In this document: positions 43,692 through 52,669 of the stretch, in pieces
Numbering within the stretch: position 1 is the first letter of the stretch
Layout: the number at the start of each line of letters is the position of its first letter
Made by a program: the position numbers and the translations under genes
Notes under the pieces: model-generated
Database searches by the model: none
What the model saw: the letters and a program-made list of their open reading frames with translations, nothing else
Told to the model about the DNA's origin: nothing
From: an uncultured Bacteroidales bacterium
GTDB lineage: Bacteria; Bacteroidota; Bacteroidia; Bacteroidales; UBA932
Length of the DNA: 64,000 nt
Direction of reading: 5' to 3'
Assembly (NCBI GenBank): GCA_944323825.1
Contig: CALUTY010000003.1
Location: 1-64,000, forward strand

Positions 43692-45023
43692 TCACAATCT
43701 TTCCTTCATTTGGACACACCTGCCGTCTGTCCAGAGCCATTTGGAATCACAGACGGACATGAGTCTATGTGCGGCTCTTCCGGAAATATCAAAGGAAGGA
43801 ATACACAGTCCATAAAATTTCATTCCTCCGGCCTTTGCGGTGCTTATCATCTCCAGAACCTTTTCACCAAGTACTTCCCATCCGAAATCAGATATGCACA
43901 GGATATCCGCCGTGTCAAATTCAGGCTCTGAAGGAAGCAGCTTTGAAAACAGGTCCGTAAACATGAGATTCTCATTATTGCCTCCCGACCCTCCGTAACG
44001 CAGAAAATGCCCAAGGTCCGCCCCGCATTGCCTGATGTTTGTAAAAGACTTATAATCATAAGAGTCAGAATATCTAATCACAAACACCTTACGCATGCGT
44101 CTGAGGGAATATATGGTTATGGCAATGGTCAATGCCATTGCTATTGTGACAGGTTTTCCTTGCATGGAACCTGAAGTGTCAAGGCAGATGATGACAGGAC
44201 CGTCGGAATGATCCTGCGGCTTTCTGCACGAAGAGACAGAGGAAAAGACCTGCAGACGTTTTTCCGCATAGTTGCGTAAAAAGATATCCTGTGTCTCTTT
44301 GCAGGCAAGCATTGCTGTCTCAACCGGAAGCATGCCGCCAAGGTCATCCCCGGTAGTGATGCCGCTGATGTCGCTTTTGGATGCGTGTACAAAATTACCG
44401 CCATTTTCAGTGCCTGTCCCGCCGGTACGCCCGATCATACGCGCCAGATGCTTCAAGGAGACAGGCATCTGCGAAAGGAAACGGATCTCCCGCTCCTTTT
44501 GATATCCTTCAGGTGCCCTTCCGAAAAAAGGCTTATTGCCGGTCTCCATCTGTGAAGAGCGCAGAAATTCGTCAGCAGCCGATTCCATTGAATTCAGAAT
44601 GGCCTTTTCTGCCAATTCATCTTTCTGCTCCCTTGCGTCGCAGCAAGGCCATATGATTCCATCCTCATCGTCTCTCCCGCCGGTCCCGTCTTCATCCGGG
44701 ATGTCATTCTCCATTGTACCTTTTACATTATCGGATTCTCCTGTTCCTTCTGCTTCGTCTTCATCCTCCCGGTGACAGTTCTCTTCTTCATAAAGCAGTT
44801 CAATGGCCAGACTTTCCAGACGCGTACGCGCAGTCTGAAGCACCCTCCGGTCTTTTTTCAGCTCCGAAATGAATTCCTGGTCACTGGCTTTAAGAAACAG
44901 CTCCTTCTTGACCGGATCCTTTATGGCATTTTCCATAAACCTGAGCCATACCGATGCATCTCCGCTGTCTTTTACATATAGAGCCTCGGCAAGAAGCCCG
45001 TCAATATACCTTGAATATTTCAT
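43692..45023 (-). CDS. ViaA-like VWA-domain protein
   Basis: Start placed at ATG 45023, whose ATGA overlaps the stop of the RavA-like gene; an earlier in-frame start would overlap by 37 bases. 443 residues: helical N-terminus, acidic linker (about 85-125), FLSQMPVSLKHLARMIGR and a C-terminal VWA domain with intact MIDAS (CLDTSGSMQGKP, Asp282-Ser286) and ISDFGWEV. This is the ViaA layout; in E. coli ViaA binds RavA and stimulates its ATPase. Adjacent RavA supports the call. Confidence 0.85.
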   Translation of the reverse strand: MKYSRYIDGLLAEALYVKDSGDASVWLRFMENAIKDPVKKELFLKASDQEFISELKKDRRVLQTARTRLESLAIELLYEEENCHREDEDEAEGTGESDNVKGTMENDIPDEDGTGGRDDEDGIIWPCCDAREQKDELAEKAILNSMESAADEFLRSSQMETGNKPFFGRAPEGYQKEREIRFLSQMPVSLKHLARMIGRTGGTGTENGGNFVHASKSDISGITTGDDLGGMLPVETAMLACKETQDIFLRNYAEKRLQVFSSVSSCRKPQDHSDGPVIICLDTSGSMQGKPVTIAMALTIAITIYSLRRMRKVFVIRYSDSYDYKSFTNIRQCGADLGHFLRYGGSGGNNENLMFTDLFSKLLPSEPEFDTADILCISDFGWEVLGEKVLEMISTAKAGGMKFYGLCIPSFDISGRAAHRLMSVCDSKWLWTDGRCVQMKERL

Positions 45024-46360
45024 TCCCGGACAGTTTTGAACCTGTTCATCAGACATGCAAGATCAGGATACCCGTTGAGACCGTCCCGGAGAAACAGGTT
45101 TCCGGAAATCTCCTTGTCAAGTTTTGAGCACATGTCCTGGTATTGTATTGCAGGCCTGCGCCTCAAATGATATATCACATTATTGATTATTATGGTGCCG
45201 GACCTGTCTTTGCGCAAGATAAGATCTCCAGGCCCTTCAACTGTCCTGATCCTGTTTCCCGGTCCGAAAATGCCGTGCCTATTGTTCTTGTCAAGCCTGT
45301 CATAGTCCTCGGCATATATGAACAGGTCCTCTCCGGGAGTCCCGATGCAATAGCATTCCCTGTCATCCGTCATAAGATATCCTCCGCTGCTTAAGGATTT
45401 GTTCTGCATGTCCCTGAATGATATGGCATAATGGGTTGATACCGCTTCCTCCACCTCTTTTCTGACAGAGACTGTCTGGCTATCCTTGTCCCACAACAGA
45501 TGCTCCAGCAGGAGGCAGTCCGTAAAATCAACGCTGTTCCTTCCATTCAGATATGCGCTTGTCCGCAGTATTCCGGCAATCTTTTTCCACCGCCTGTCCG
45601 ACACATAAGGCACATCCATATCCTCATCTCCGCCGGCGGTCTTCTGCATGAACTTGTCAGCGGCAGATGTGCGCAGCTTATAAAGCATCTCCATCACATT
45701 GTCAGGAATAGGGATCTTCCTGGAATCCTTGCGAATAAGTTCATACTGCGCATCTGTCACTTTGATGGAGTCCGGGATCACATATTCTCCGCCGGACACA
45801 TCCATAAGACTGAAAAATGACCCCTTGTCCTGGACCGGCTGCACAATATACCTGAACAGGAAACGGTCCCACAGTGCTTCCAGCCCTTCGTCTTCGGCAG
45901 GAAGTTCATTGGAAGCCGCTATGATCCCTTTTATCGGCAGGGCGAGGTCATTTTTCCCGTTATGATATATCTTTTCATTCAAAGCTGTCAGCAGGGCATT
46001 CTGTATTGCCGGACCGGCCTTCCATATTTCATCCAGGAACACCACATCCGCCGAAGGAAGATATCCGTCCACATTCCTTTCATAGATATCCATGTCTTTC
46101 AGCCTGCTTATGGATACCGGGCCGAATATCTCGTCCGGAGTACTGAAGCGGCTCATCAGATACTCAAAACATGAAGCGTTGCTGAATGCACTTTTAAGTC
46201 TCCTTGCAACCATGCTCTTGCCTACTCCTGGCAAGCCGAGAAGAAATATGCTTTCTCCTGCGAGGGCACTCAAAAGACTGAGGGCTATCACCTCCTCCCT
46301 CTCATACATTCCTTTTCCCATCAGTACGATGAGTTCATTTATCTGTTGCCGTAAATTCAT
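45020..46360 (-). CDS. RavA-like MoxR-family AAA+ ATPase
   Basis: Start at ATG 46360, which overlaps the upstream stop (ATGA) and follows a good GGAAGGAG ribosome site. 446 residues: Walker A GLPGVGKS (42-49), FEYLMSRFSTPDEIFGPVSI (65-84), a signature stretch of RavA, Walker B VVFLDEIWKAGPAIQNALL (107-125) and IKGIIAASNELP. The C-terminal LARA-like domain is poorly conserved. E. coli RavA-ViaA acts as a chaperone-like complex. Here it is part of a five- or six-gene operon with an SNF2 ATPase. Confidence 0.9.
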   Translation of the reverse strand: MNLRQQINELIVLMGKGMYEREEVIALSLLSALAGESIFLLGLPGVGKSMVARRLKSAFSNASCFEYLMSRFSTPDEIFGPVSISRLKDMDIYERNVDGYLPSADVVFLDEIWKAGPAIQNALLTALNEKIYHNGKNDLALPIKGIIAASNELPAEDEGLEALWDRFLFRYIVQPVQDKGSFFSLMDVSGGEYVIPDSIKVTDAQYELIRKDSRKIPIPDNVMEMLYKLRTSAADKFMQKTAGGDEDMDVPYVSDRRWKKIAGILRTSAYLNGRNSVDFTDCLLLEHLLWDKDSQTVSVRKEVEEAVSTHYAISFRDMQNKSLSSGGYLMTDDRECYCIGTPGEDLFIYAEDYDRLDKNNRHGIFGPGNRIRTVEGPGDLILRKDRSGTIIINNVIYHLRRRPAIQYQDMCSKLDKEISGNLFLRDGLNGYPDLACLMNRFKTVRE

Positions 46361-46899
46361 CTCCTTCCTTTGCTTTTTCTCAATGGTAACCTCATATGTC
46401 TGCTCATCAGTGCCATTTCTTCCTTTATGCTGACATTCATTGCAGTATATTTGACATAGAAGCGCCCTGCCCTTGTATGGACACACGCATTGTCTTCATT
46501 CAGAGTCACTGAAAATATGTTCCTGCGCCCGAATGTCTTCTCCATGATGATACCGACCAGACACCGGCATCTGTTGTCCGGCTCATCGGTAAGGAACGAA
46601 AACACCCCGGGCATAGCCAGAAAGAGAGGTCCCGTATCAGGATCCAGAGCCCCGTCCATATACCTGTCCTTGAATGCCAGTACGGCCGGTACCATCCCTG
46701 TCATCTTTGCCAATACCTCATCAGTCTTTTCCAATGAGTATGACACCTTGAACTCAAGGGGCATGACAAGTTCCGCCGTGTACTCATTTCCATCTTCCAA
46801 AATGAATACCCTCATTCCCGAGCCTTCCAGAAGCAGGCTCATTTCCTCTTCCAATACATTTCTGAAATCACCCATACTTCTTTCCTCACATATAATCAT
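46357..46899 (-). CDS. Uncharacterised linker protein between SNF2 and RavA genes
   Basis: 180 residues. The ATG at 46899 overlaps the SNF2 stop (ATGA); a second in-frame ATG at 46875 has a better ribosome site (GAGGAAAG), so the start is uncertain. The sequence is mixed alpha/beta (MRVFILEDGNEYTAELVMPLEF, GRFYVKYTAMNVSI) and ends basic (RHMRLPLRKSKGRR). No family recognised. Overlaps on both sides mean it is made together with the SNF2 and RavA proteins, likely as a complex subunit. Confidence 0.6.
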   Translation of the reverse strand: MIICEERSMGDFRNVLEEEMSLLLEGSGMRVFILEDGNEYTAELVMPLEFKVSYSLEKTDEVLAKMTGMVPAVLAFKDRYMDGALDPDTGPLFLAMPGVFSFLTDEPDNRCRCLVGIIMEKTFGRRNIFSVTLNEDNACVHTRAGRFYVKYTAMNVSIKEEMALMSRHMRLPLRKSKGRR

Positions 46900-49800
46900 C
46901 TGTATGGAGAAATCATGTCCAATATTTCATCCATTGTCAGAGATGCACCTGCAGATGTCCCGGCGAGCATACTGTCTGACAGCATCCTTTTCTTCTCATG
47001 CAGCTGCAGCATCTTCTCCTCTATCGTATTGGCACTCACAAGCCTGATGACTGTGACATTCCTGCTCTGACCTATCCTGTAAGCCCTGTCTTCCGCCTGT
47101 TCCTCCACCGCCGGATTCCACCAGGGCTCCATGAGTATCACATGGTTCGCAGCCGTCAGATTGAGTCCGAGACCGCCGGCCATAAGACTGATGAGAAAGA
47201 ACCTGCACTCCCCTTTCTGAAACCTGCCGACCAGCCTCTCCCTCTCGTCTTCCGGTGTCTGTCCGTCAAGATAGAAATATTCCATGCCGGTCTCAGCCAT
47301 CATCACTCTGATTTGTGAAAGAAATCCGGTAAACTGGCTGAATATAATAGTCCTGTTGGAACGGTCTGCCCCCAATGACAGCACCATATCCTTCAGCACA
47401 GATATCTTCGAGGATCCTCGCCGCCATTCAGGAAAGACAAGCGATACGGAGTCCGCCAGCTGGCGGAGCTTCATGAGCTCACGGAAAAAAGAAAGATCAA
47501 GAGCCTTGGCTTCCTGCCTTTCGACCGCTGTCTTATGCCTTTTGAACTTCACCTCGGCATCATGTCTGGTCTTTTCATAAATCTGCATCTCCTCCGGTGA
47601 AAGAGTGACCATTTTTTCGTACGAAATCTTCTCCGGAAGTTCGTCAAGAACCTCGTGCTTGCTTCTTCTCAGTACAAACGGAGAAATCCTCTCCCTCAAT
47701 TCCCGCTCCTTGTCACCGTCGAAAGGAGACCGGATATACTTATCCATAAAATGCGGCCACGGACCCAGCATGCCGGGATTTATGAACTGGAACAGATTCC
47801 ACAATTCTCCGAGATGATTCTGGAGCGGAGTTCCCGTAAGTATGACCCTTGCATCGGATTTCAGATTCATTGCCGCCCTGGATGCCCTGGTGGTCCTGTT
47901 CTTTATATAGTGCGCCTCATCAAGACAGACCACATTCCATGTCCTGGAGGAAAGGGTTGCTGACCGGCTGACCAGCATTCCGTAGCTTACAATGATCACA
48001 TCACCCGGTCCGGCCTCCTGCACCATTTTTCTTCCGTCCTTCTCCGCTGCCATCATCACAGGTTCAAGACCAGGAGCGAATCTTCTGATCTCATGTTTCC
48101 AGTTATGCAGTACAGATTTCGGAGCAACCACCAATGAGGGTCCCATGTCTTTCCTGTAAAGAAGCATGGTTATGGTCTGGAGTGTCTTTCCCAGCCCCAT
48201 GTCATCAGCAAGACATGCCCCTGCACCCCATTCCGACAGTCTGACGAGCCATGCAAAACCTTTTTTCTGATAATCTCTGAGCTCGGCGCACAGTCCGTCC
48301 GGAACCTGGACTTCATTCCGGTATATGGTCTCCATCCTGTCAAACAGCCCCATGAATTTCTCGTCCAATTCGGCATGAAGGCCACCGTCCTGGCCGAGTA
48401 TGTCCGCAAGAAGTCCGACATCATATTTTTCAATACGGCAGACCCCCTTTTTTCTCGCTGCATCAGAAAGGATGGAATCCATTTTCCTGATATGTTTCCT
48501 CAGCATATCGGACAATTTGACATACTCGTTCTCCCTGATCCTGACATATCCTTCTGCATCGTCCTCACAACCCTGAAGAAGCAGGTCCTCATATGACAAT
48601 GTGCTTCCGGGGATGCTTACAGTCCCTTCCACTTTGAACCAGTCCATGCATGATTGCACCTGGACATTGATGTCTGACGTGGTTAGGGTGCCGCATAATT
48701 TCAATGTCCCTCCTTCCGGCCACTCTGCAAAATAAAAGTCTCCGTGATTCATTATGAATTCCAGCAGCTGCAATACGGATTCCGGCGAACCGGATTCGAG
48801 CCTCTGCCTTCCGGCAAAGACATCGCCGATGCTTCCCATTATGAAGTCCTGCAGTCTTTCATAATTTTCCGACTCCGCCTGAAGATCCCTTTGCACCATT
48901 TTCAGACCATCTTCCGTCTGCAAGGCAACCATTTCGTCCCCATATCCGGGATTGCACCTCAAATTGCCTTCCGGCAGCGGAGCCGAAGATATATGCACAT
49001 GGTATGCTTTCCTGCCGTCAGGGATTATCCTGACTGCGATCATACCGGACCCTTCCACAGTCTGCGCGGGATCAGCCGGCGGAATATCCAGTCTGATATC
49101 CAATATTCCGGACAATTTCCCGGCCAGCATCCTGATCTCAGATGACGCCCGGACCGGCAACGGACCTGACGACAAAAGACCGGCCAGAATATCCCTCTGA
49201 CGGCCGTCAAAAGGCACTGTCACATAAGTTCCGTCCTCTTTTATCTCAGTCCGGCTGCATGCCCCTCCCGTCAAGTCCTCGTATCTGACATTGGACACTA
49301 CGGATATCGAATCCCCTTCAGCCTTGAATTCAACATAAGGCAGTTCATGACAGACCGTGACAGGTTCATACGGATACATATAAGGATATGCCTGGCCTTT
49401 GAAGACCCGGTCCGGTTCAGGAAGACAGGCCAGCAATATATCTGCATCCCGGCGTCCCGGACTTCGGCGGGACAGTTCCCAGGCTATCTTCTTGTCAACA
49501 TCCGACATGGAGTCATATCCCTCTGCAAGAAACTTCTGCAACGACAGCAATGTGCCTGAATTCCATCCTCCGTCATCAGTTCCGGTCTGTTCTATTATTC
49601 CGGAAATGTCAAGTCCGTCAAGGAAATAGATTATTCTTTTTTCAGGTTTTATATCAGAAAGAATACTCCTGCTGATATCTGAGAAGACATATTCCCAGCC
49701 TTCTTTCCGTTTGACCATATCCAGCAGTGGCACAGTCCCATATATGCCCCTCAACCGGTTCCGTTCATCTGGATGAAGCGGACAATACGATGACAGTTCA

Positions 49801-50936
49801 AATCTGAATACGGATATATGGCATTGGCATCCGCTTTCCGGAACGAGTCTCTCACACCGGAAATACCGGACAAGAATGTCTGCAAATATCCTTGTCAGGC
49901 AGCAGCAGTCTTCCTGAATCATCCGTTCGATTTCCCTTGCGACAAACTCTCCGCCGTTACGATATTGCGGCTGGGAATATGTGAGCAGAATCCTGACGGC
50001 GGACAGCTCCTTTCCGAAATAGACAAGCCTGCTTTTAAGGAGATTCTGCCTCAGAGCGGCTACTGTACCGTCTTCTGCAAAATCCGGAGATTCAGAGCAG
50101 CGGACTAGACATATCGCATAGAAAAATGCAAGCAGCGGATTCTCAAAGGCTCCCTTGGCCTCACTTTGCCTGTCATGTTCCTTCAAGGCCGCCACAAAGC
50201 CTTTCAAGGCCCCATGCAGATTGCCGAGATACAGGTCACGGATTGCATCACAACAATATTTCCATTGGCTGCGCCCTTTGAGCGGAAACTGCGGCTGCAT
50301 TCCTGCCGCCAGATAGCGGTATGCCTCTATCTCGTCTATGACATCCCGGTTCCCCGGCAGGTACTTTTCCGAGAGCTGCCGTATATGTGACAGAAATTCT
50401 TCATCAATGCAATCCTTCCTGAGACGACGGTACAAGACATGCCCAAACAATGCATTTCTCTCCTTGTCGGCCAGCGCATCAATCAGTTCTTCATGCTCTT
50501 CTTCACATATCGCCTCTCCCGCATATCTTTCAAGATGCAATGAAGAATCAGTCACATATTGGTTGCGAGGCAATGCCGCTGCCGCTGAAAAATCTTTCAA
50601 TGCAACATGTTTTGCAAATGTCCACAGGTACACCGAGCTCTCATACCTGAAGAAATCAGTCCTGGAAAAATCAGCCTCCCACTGAGGCCTGCATTCCAGC
50701 ATAGCCTCCACCGCATGAAAGAAACATTCCGGTGAGACCCCGTATTCACAAAGATACCCGCAGGCCTTCAGCCTGTCTATGCCGGACAATATGTCCGACT
50801 TTTTATGCGCCAAAATACCGGTCAACGCCTTCAATACTCCGGGATCGGGAATTTCTCCCAGCCATGCGATGAAGCACAGCAGCTTGAAATCCCTTAAATT
50901 CAAATCCGGGAAAAATTCAGACAGCTTTCCTGACAT
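46896..50936 (-). CDS. Large SNF2-family ATPase (1,346 residues)
   Basis: The C-terminal 470 residues are a complete SNF2 motor: GACLADDMGLGKTLQT (about 905-920), SLVVAPKSVLHNW, VVCLDEAHYIKN (about 1005), LTGTPLQNHLGELWNLFQF, then helicase C with TIIFSQFTGF, LISLMAGGLGLNLTAA and EDRAYRIGQ. The first 870 residues are helical at the start and beta-rich later, with no SWIM zinc finger that I can see. Bacterial SNF2 proteins remodel nucleoprotein or act in defence systems such as DISARM. It is translationally coupled to the RavA/ViaA genes and 21 bases after the phosphatase. Confidence 0.9.
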   Translation of the reverse strand: MSGKLSEFFPDLNLRDFKLLCFIAWLGEIPDPGVLKALTGILAHKKSDILSGIDRLKACGYLCEYGVSPECFFHAVEAMLECRPQWEADFSRTDFFRYESSVYLWTFAKHVALKDFSAAAALPRNQYVTDSSLHLERYAGEAICEEEHEELIDALADKERNALFGHVLYRRLRKDCIDEEFLSHIRQLSEKYLPGNRDVIDEIEAYRYLAAGMQPQFPLKGRSQWKYCCDAIRDLYLGNLHGALKGFVAALKEHDRQSEAKGAFENPLLAFFYAICLVRCSESPDFAEDGTVAALRQNLLKSRLVYFGKELSAVRILLTYSQPQYRNGGEFVAREIERMIQEDCCCLTRIFADILVRYFRCERLVPESGCQCHISVFRFELSSYCPLHPDERNRLRGIYGTVPLLDMVKRKEGWEYVFSDISRSILSDIKPEKRIIYFLDGLDISGIIEQTGTDDGGWNSGTLLSLQKFLAEGYDSMSDVDKKIAWELSRRSPGRRDADILLACLPEPDRVFKGQAYPYMYPYEPVTVCHELPYVEFKAEGDSISVVSNVRYEDLTGGACSRTEIKEDGTYVTVPFDGRQRDILAGLLSSGPLPVRASSEIRMLAGKLSGILDIRLDIPPADPAQTVEGSGMIAVRIIPDGRKAYHVHISSAPLPEGNLRCNPGYGDEMVALQTEDGLKMVQRDLQAESENYERLQDFIMGSIGDVFAGRQRLESGSPESVLQLLEFIMNHGDFYFAEWPEGGTLKLCGTLTTSDINVQVQSCMDWFKVEGTVSIPGSTLSYEDLLLQGCEDDAEGYVRIRENEYVKLSDMLRKHIRKMDSILSDAARKKGVCRIEKYDVGLLADILGQDGGLHAELDEKFMGLFDRMETIYRNEVQVPDGLCAELRDYQKKGFAWLVRLSEWGAGACLADDMGLGKTLQTITMLLYRKDMGPSLVVAPKSVLHNWKHEIRRFAPGLEPVMMAAEKDGRKMVQEAGPGDVIIVSYGMLVSRSATLSSRTWNVVCLDEAHYIKNRTTRASRAAMNLKSDARVILTGTPLQNHLGELWNLFQFINPGMLGPWPHFMDKYIRSPFDGDKERELRERISPFVLRRSKHEVLDELPEKISYEKMVTLSPEEMQIYEKTRHDAEVKFKRHKTAVERQEAKALDLSFFRELMKLRQLADSVSLVFPEWRRGSSKISVLKDMVLSLGADRSNRTIIFSQFTGFLSQIRVMMAETGMEYFYLDGQTPEDERERLVGRFQKGECRFFLISLMAGGLGLNLTAANHVILMEPWWNPAVEEQAEDRAYRIGQSRNVTVIRLVSANTIEEKMLQLHEKKRMLSDSMLAGTSAGASLTMDEILDMISPYR

Positions 50937-50957
50937 ACGAACGGGAATACATGACCA

Positions 50958-51509
50958 TCAATAAAACATTCTGTTCAGCTCAGAAAGGACATGGGAATTG
51001 GGAATGGCATATTTGCCGTCCACATTCACGGCATCAATGCCGTATTTGAACTTGAGCCAATCCTTCAGCCAACGGGAAACGGCACCGCTGCGGCTGATGC
51101 CGGCACTGCAGTGGACAATCCAAGTGCGGGCCTCATGGTTGGCATCCACGAAGTCCGCAATTTCCCTGGCCATACCATGGTCAAAAAGGACATAATCCTT
51201 CTCTGCAGAAGCGTTTCCGGACGGATTATCAGAGTGCCCGGAGTTTCCGAACTGCGAGAGGAGCTGCCATTTCTCCGGAGAAGTGATGTCGTCAAATGTC
51301 ATGTTCAGGACATTCCTGTGCCGGCGGGCAAACCATCTCGATGAAGGGCCGTTGGAAAAGATGTCATCAGGGTCGAAATCGTCAAAGGAATTGCCTATCG
51401 ATATGACGGCAAGTTCCGGCATGGACTCTATTGTACTGTCGTACAAGTCATTGTTCCGCATGGTGTGCTTGAAGTCGGCGACCGAAAGTGTGTGTATCTG
51501 TACCATCAT
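50958..51509 (-). CDS. Dual-specificity/tyrosine phosphatase-like protein
   Basis: Start set at ATG 51509 (MMVQIHTLSVADF) because the -7 box lies just upstream at 51525-51532; ATG 51506 is equally possible. 183 residues with the CX5R active site VHCSAGISRSG (Cys134, Arg140) and conserved FDHGMAREIADFVDANHEA before it, as in small cysteine-based phosphatases. It opens the operon phosphatase-SNF2-linker-RavA-ViaA. A signalling role controlling the ATPases is possible but only inferred. Confidence 0.82.
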   Translation of the reverse strand: MMVQIHTLSVADFKHTMRNNDLYDSTIESMPELAVISIGNSFDDFDPDDIFSNGPSSRWFARRHRNVLNMTFDDITSPEKWQLLSQFGNSGHSDNPSGNASAEKDYVLFDHGMAREIADFVDANHEARTWIVHCSAGISRSGAVSRWLKDWLKFKYGIDAVNVDGKYAIPNSHVLSELNRMFY

Positions 51510-51524
51510 GGATGATTTTTGCGG

Positions 51525-51560
51525 CAAAGATAAACACTGCATGTGCCAAACTGCTGCACA
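51525..51560 (-). promoter_or_regulatory. Island operator/promoter, phosphatase-SNF2-RavA-ViaA operon
   Basis: Minus strand: TGTGCA, six bases, TGGCACA, nine bases, then the perfect -7 TATCTTTG. Standard spacing. It is the rightmost copy in the window and places this operon in the same regulon as the genes 44 kb away. Confidence 0.8.
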
Positions 51561-51585
51561 AGCAGAAGAAAATCTAAAAATGACA

Positions 51586-51643
51586 CGAAAAAATGAAGAG
51601 AGGTCATCGCCTGAAGTTCAACTGCAGATTCCCTCTCTTCATT
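51586..51643 (-). terminator. Rho-independent terminator after qmcA
   Basis: A 12-base stem AATGAAGAGAGG / CCTCTCTTCATT (51592-51643) followed on the minus strand by TTTTTTCG. It separates the housekeeping QmcA/NfeD operon from the island. Confidence 0.8.
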
Positions 51644-51664
51644 CACCCATTACTCCCGGATAAA

Positions 51665-52645
51665 TCACTTCTTGTCGAAAAGGTCGCGGATGCTGCCAAG
51701 GGAGCTGAGCATGGAGGAGGCTTCGTACGGCATGTAGACGGTCTTGGTGTCCTTGCCGCTGACCATTTCCTTCATGGTTTCGATGTACTTCACGGCGAGC
51801 ATATAGGCGGCTGGATCGGACCGGGTGCCCTTTATTGCTTCTGCAATCTTGGCAATGGCCTCTGCTTCGGCCTCGGCCTGAAGAATCTTTGCACGGGCCT
51901 CGCCTTCGGCTATGAGGATCTGTGATTCCTTGTCGGCAAGGGCCTTGTTGATCTGGGACTCCTTCTCGCCTTCTGACTGGAGGATGGCGGATGTCTTTTC
52001 TCCCTCAGCCTTAAGGATCTTGGCCCTTCTCTCACGCTCAGCCTGCATCTGCTGCTCCATGGCGTCACGCACGCTCTCCGGAGGGGTGATGTCCTGAAGC
52101 TCAACGCGGTTGACCTTCACACCCCATTTGTTGGAAGCCTCATCGAGCACGGCACGGAGCTTTGAGTTGATGGTGTCGCGGGAAGTGAGGGTCTCGTCAA
52201 GTTCGAGCTCACCGATGACATTCCTCAGAGTGGTCTGGGTCAGCTTCTCAATGGCGTTAGGAAGATTGTCAATCTCATACACGGCCTTGAACGGGTCGGT
52301 GATCTGGAAATACAGAAGGGCATTTATCCTTGTTGTGACATTGTCCTTGGTGATCACGCTCTGTTCCGGGAAGTCATAAACCTGCTCCCTGAGGTCAATC
52401 TTGTCGGACAGCCTGACCACGACACGGTTCTCCCCGTCATAGCCTTCACGCACAAAGCGGACATAGATCTTGCGGGGCTTGTCAAGAATCGGCCAGATGA
52501 TGTTGATGCCGGATGAAAGGGTACTGTGATACTTTCCGAGGCGTTCAATGACCTTGGTCTCTCCCTGCTGGATGATTTTCAGGCCCATGAGGGCAAAGAT
52601 GATTACGATAAGGGCAATAAGCCCTACAATGACGAGTGTTCCCAT
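51665..52645 (-). CDS. qmcA: SPFH/band-7 membrane protein (QmcA/paraslipin type)
   Basis: 326 residues: one N-terminal membrane helix (TLVIVGLIALIVIIFALMG), then the SPFH domain (QQGETKVIERLGKYHSTLSSG, FPEQSVITKDNVTTRINALLY, VELQDITPPESVRDAMEQQM). A long heptad-like helix follows (EGEKESQINKALADKESQI, AEAEAEAIAKIAEAI). Such proteins oligomerise in the membrane and interact with proteases such as FtsH. It is 24 bases downstream of nfeD, the usual partner. Standard core-genome pair. Confidence 0.92.
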   Translation of the reverse strand: MGTLVIVGLIALIVIIFALMGLKIIQQGETKVIERLGKYHSTLSSGINIIWPILDKPRKIYVRFVREGYDGENRVVVRLSDKIDLREQVYDFPEQSVITKDNVTTRINALLYFQITDPFKAVYEIDNLPNAIEKLTQTTLRNVIGELELDETLTSRDTINSKLRAVLDEASNKWGVKVNRVELQDITPPESVRDAMEQQMQAERERRAKILKAEGEKTSAILQSEGEKESQINKALADKESQILIAEGEARAKILQAEAEAEAIAKIAEAIKGTRSDPAAYMLAVKYIETMKEMVSGKDTKTVYMPYEASSMLSSLGSIRDLFDKK

Positions 52646-52669
52646 ATTTCACGGATTATTTTGTATGCA

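Noticed and set aside
50166..50685. Open frames on the plus strand opposite the SNF2 gene.
   Set aside because: Antisense frames within a well-supported 1,346-residue gene; no start context or family match.
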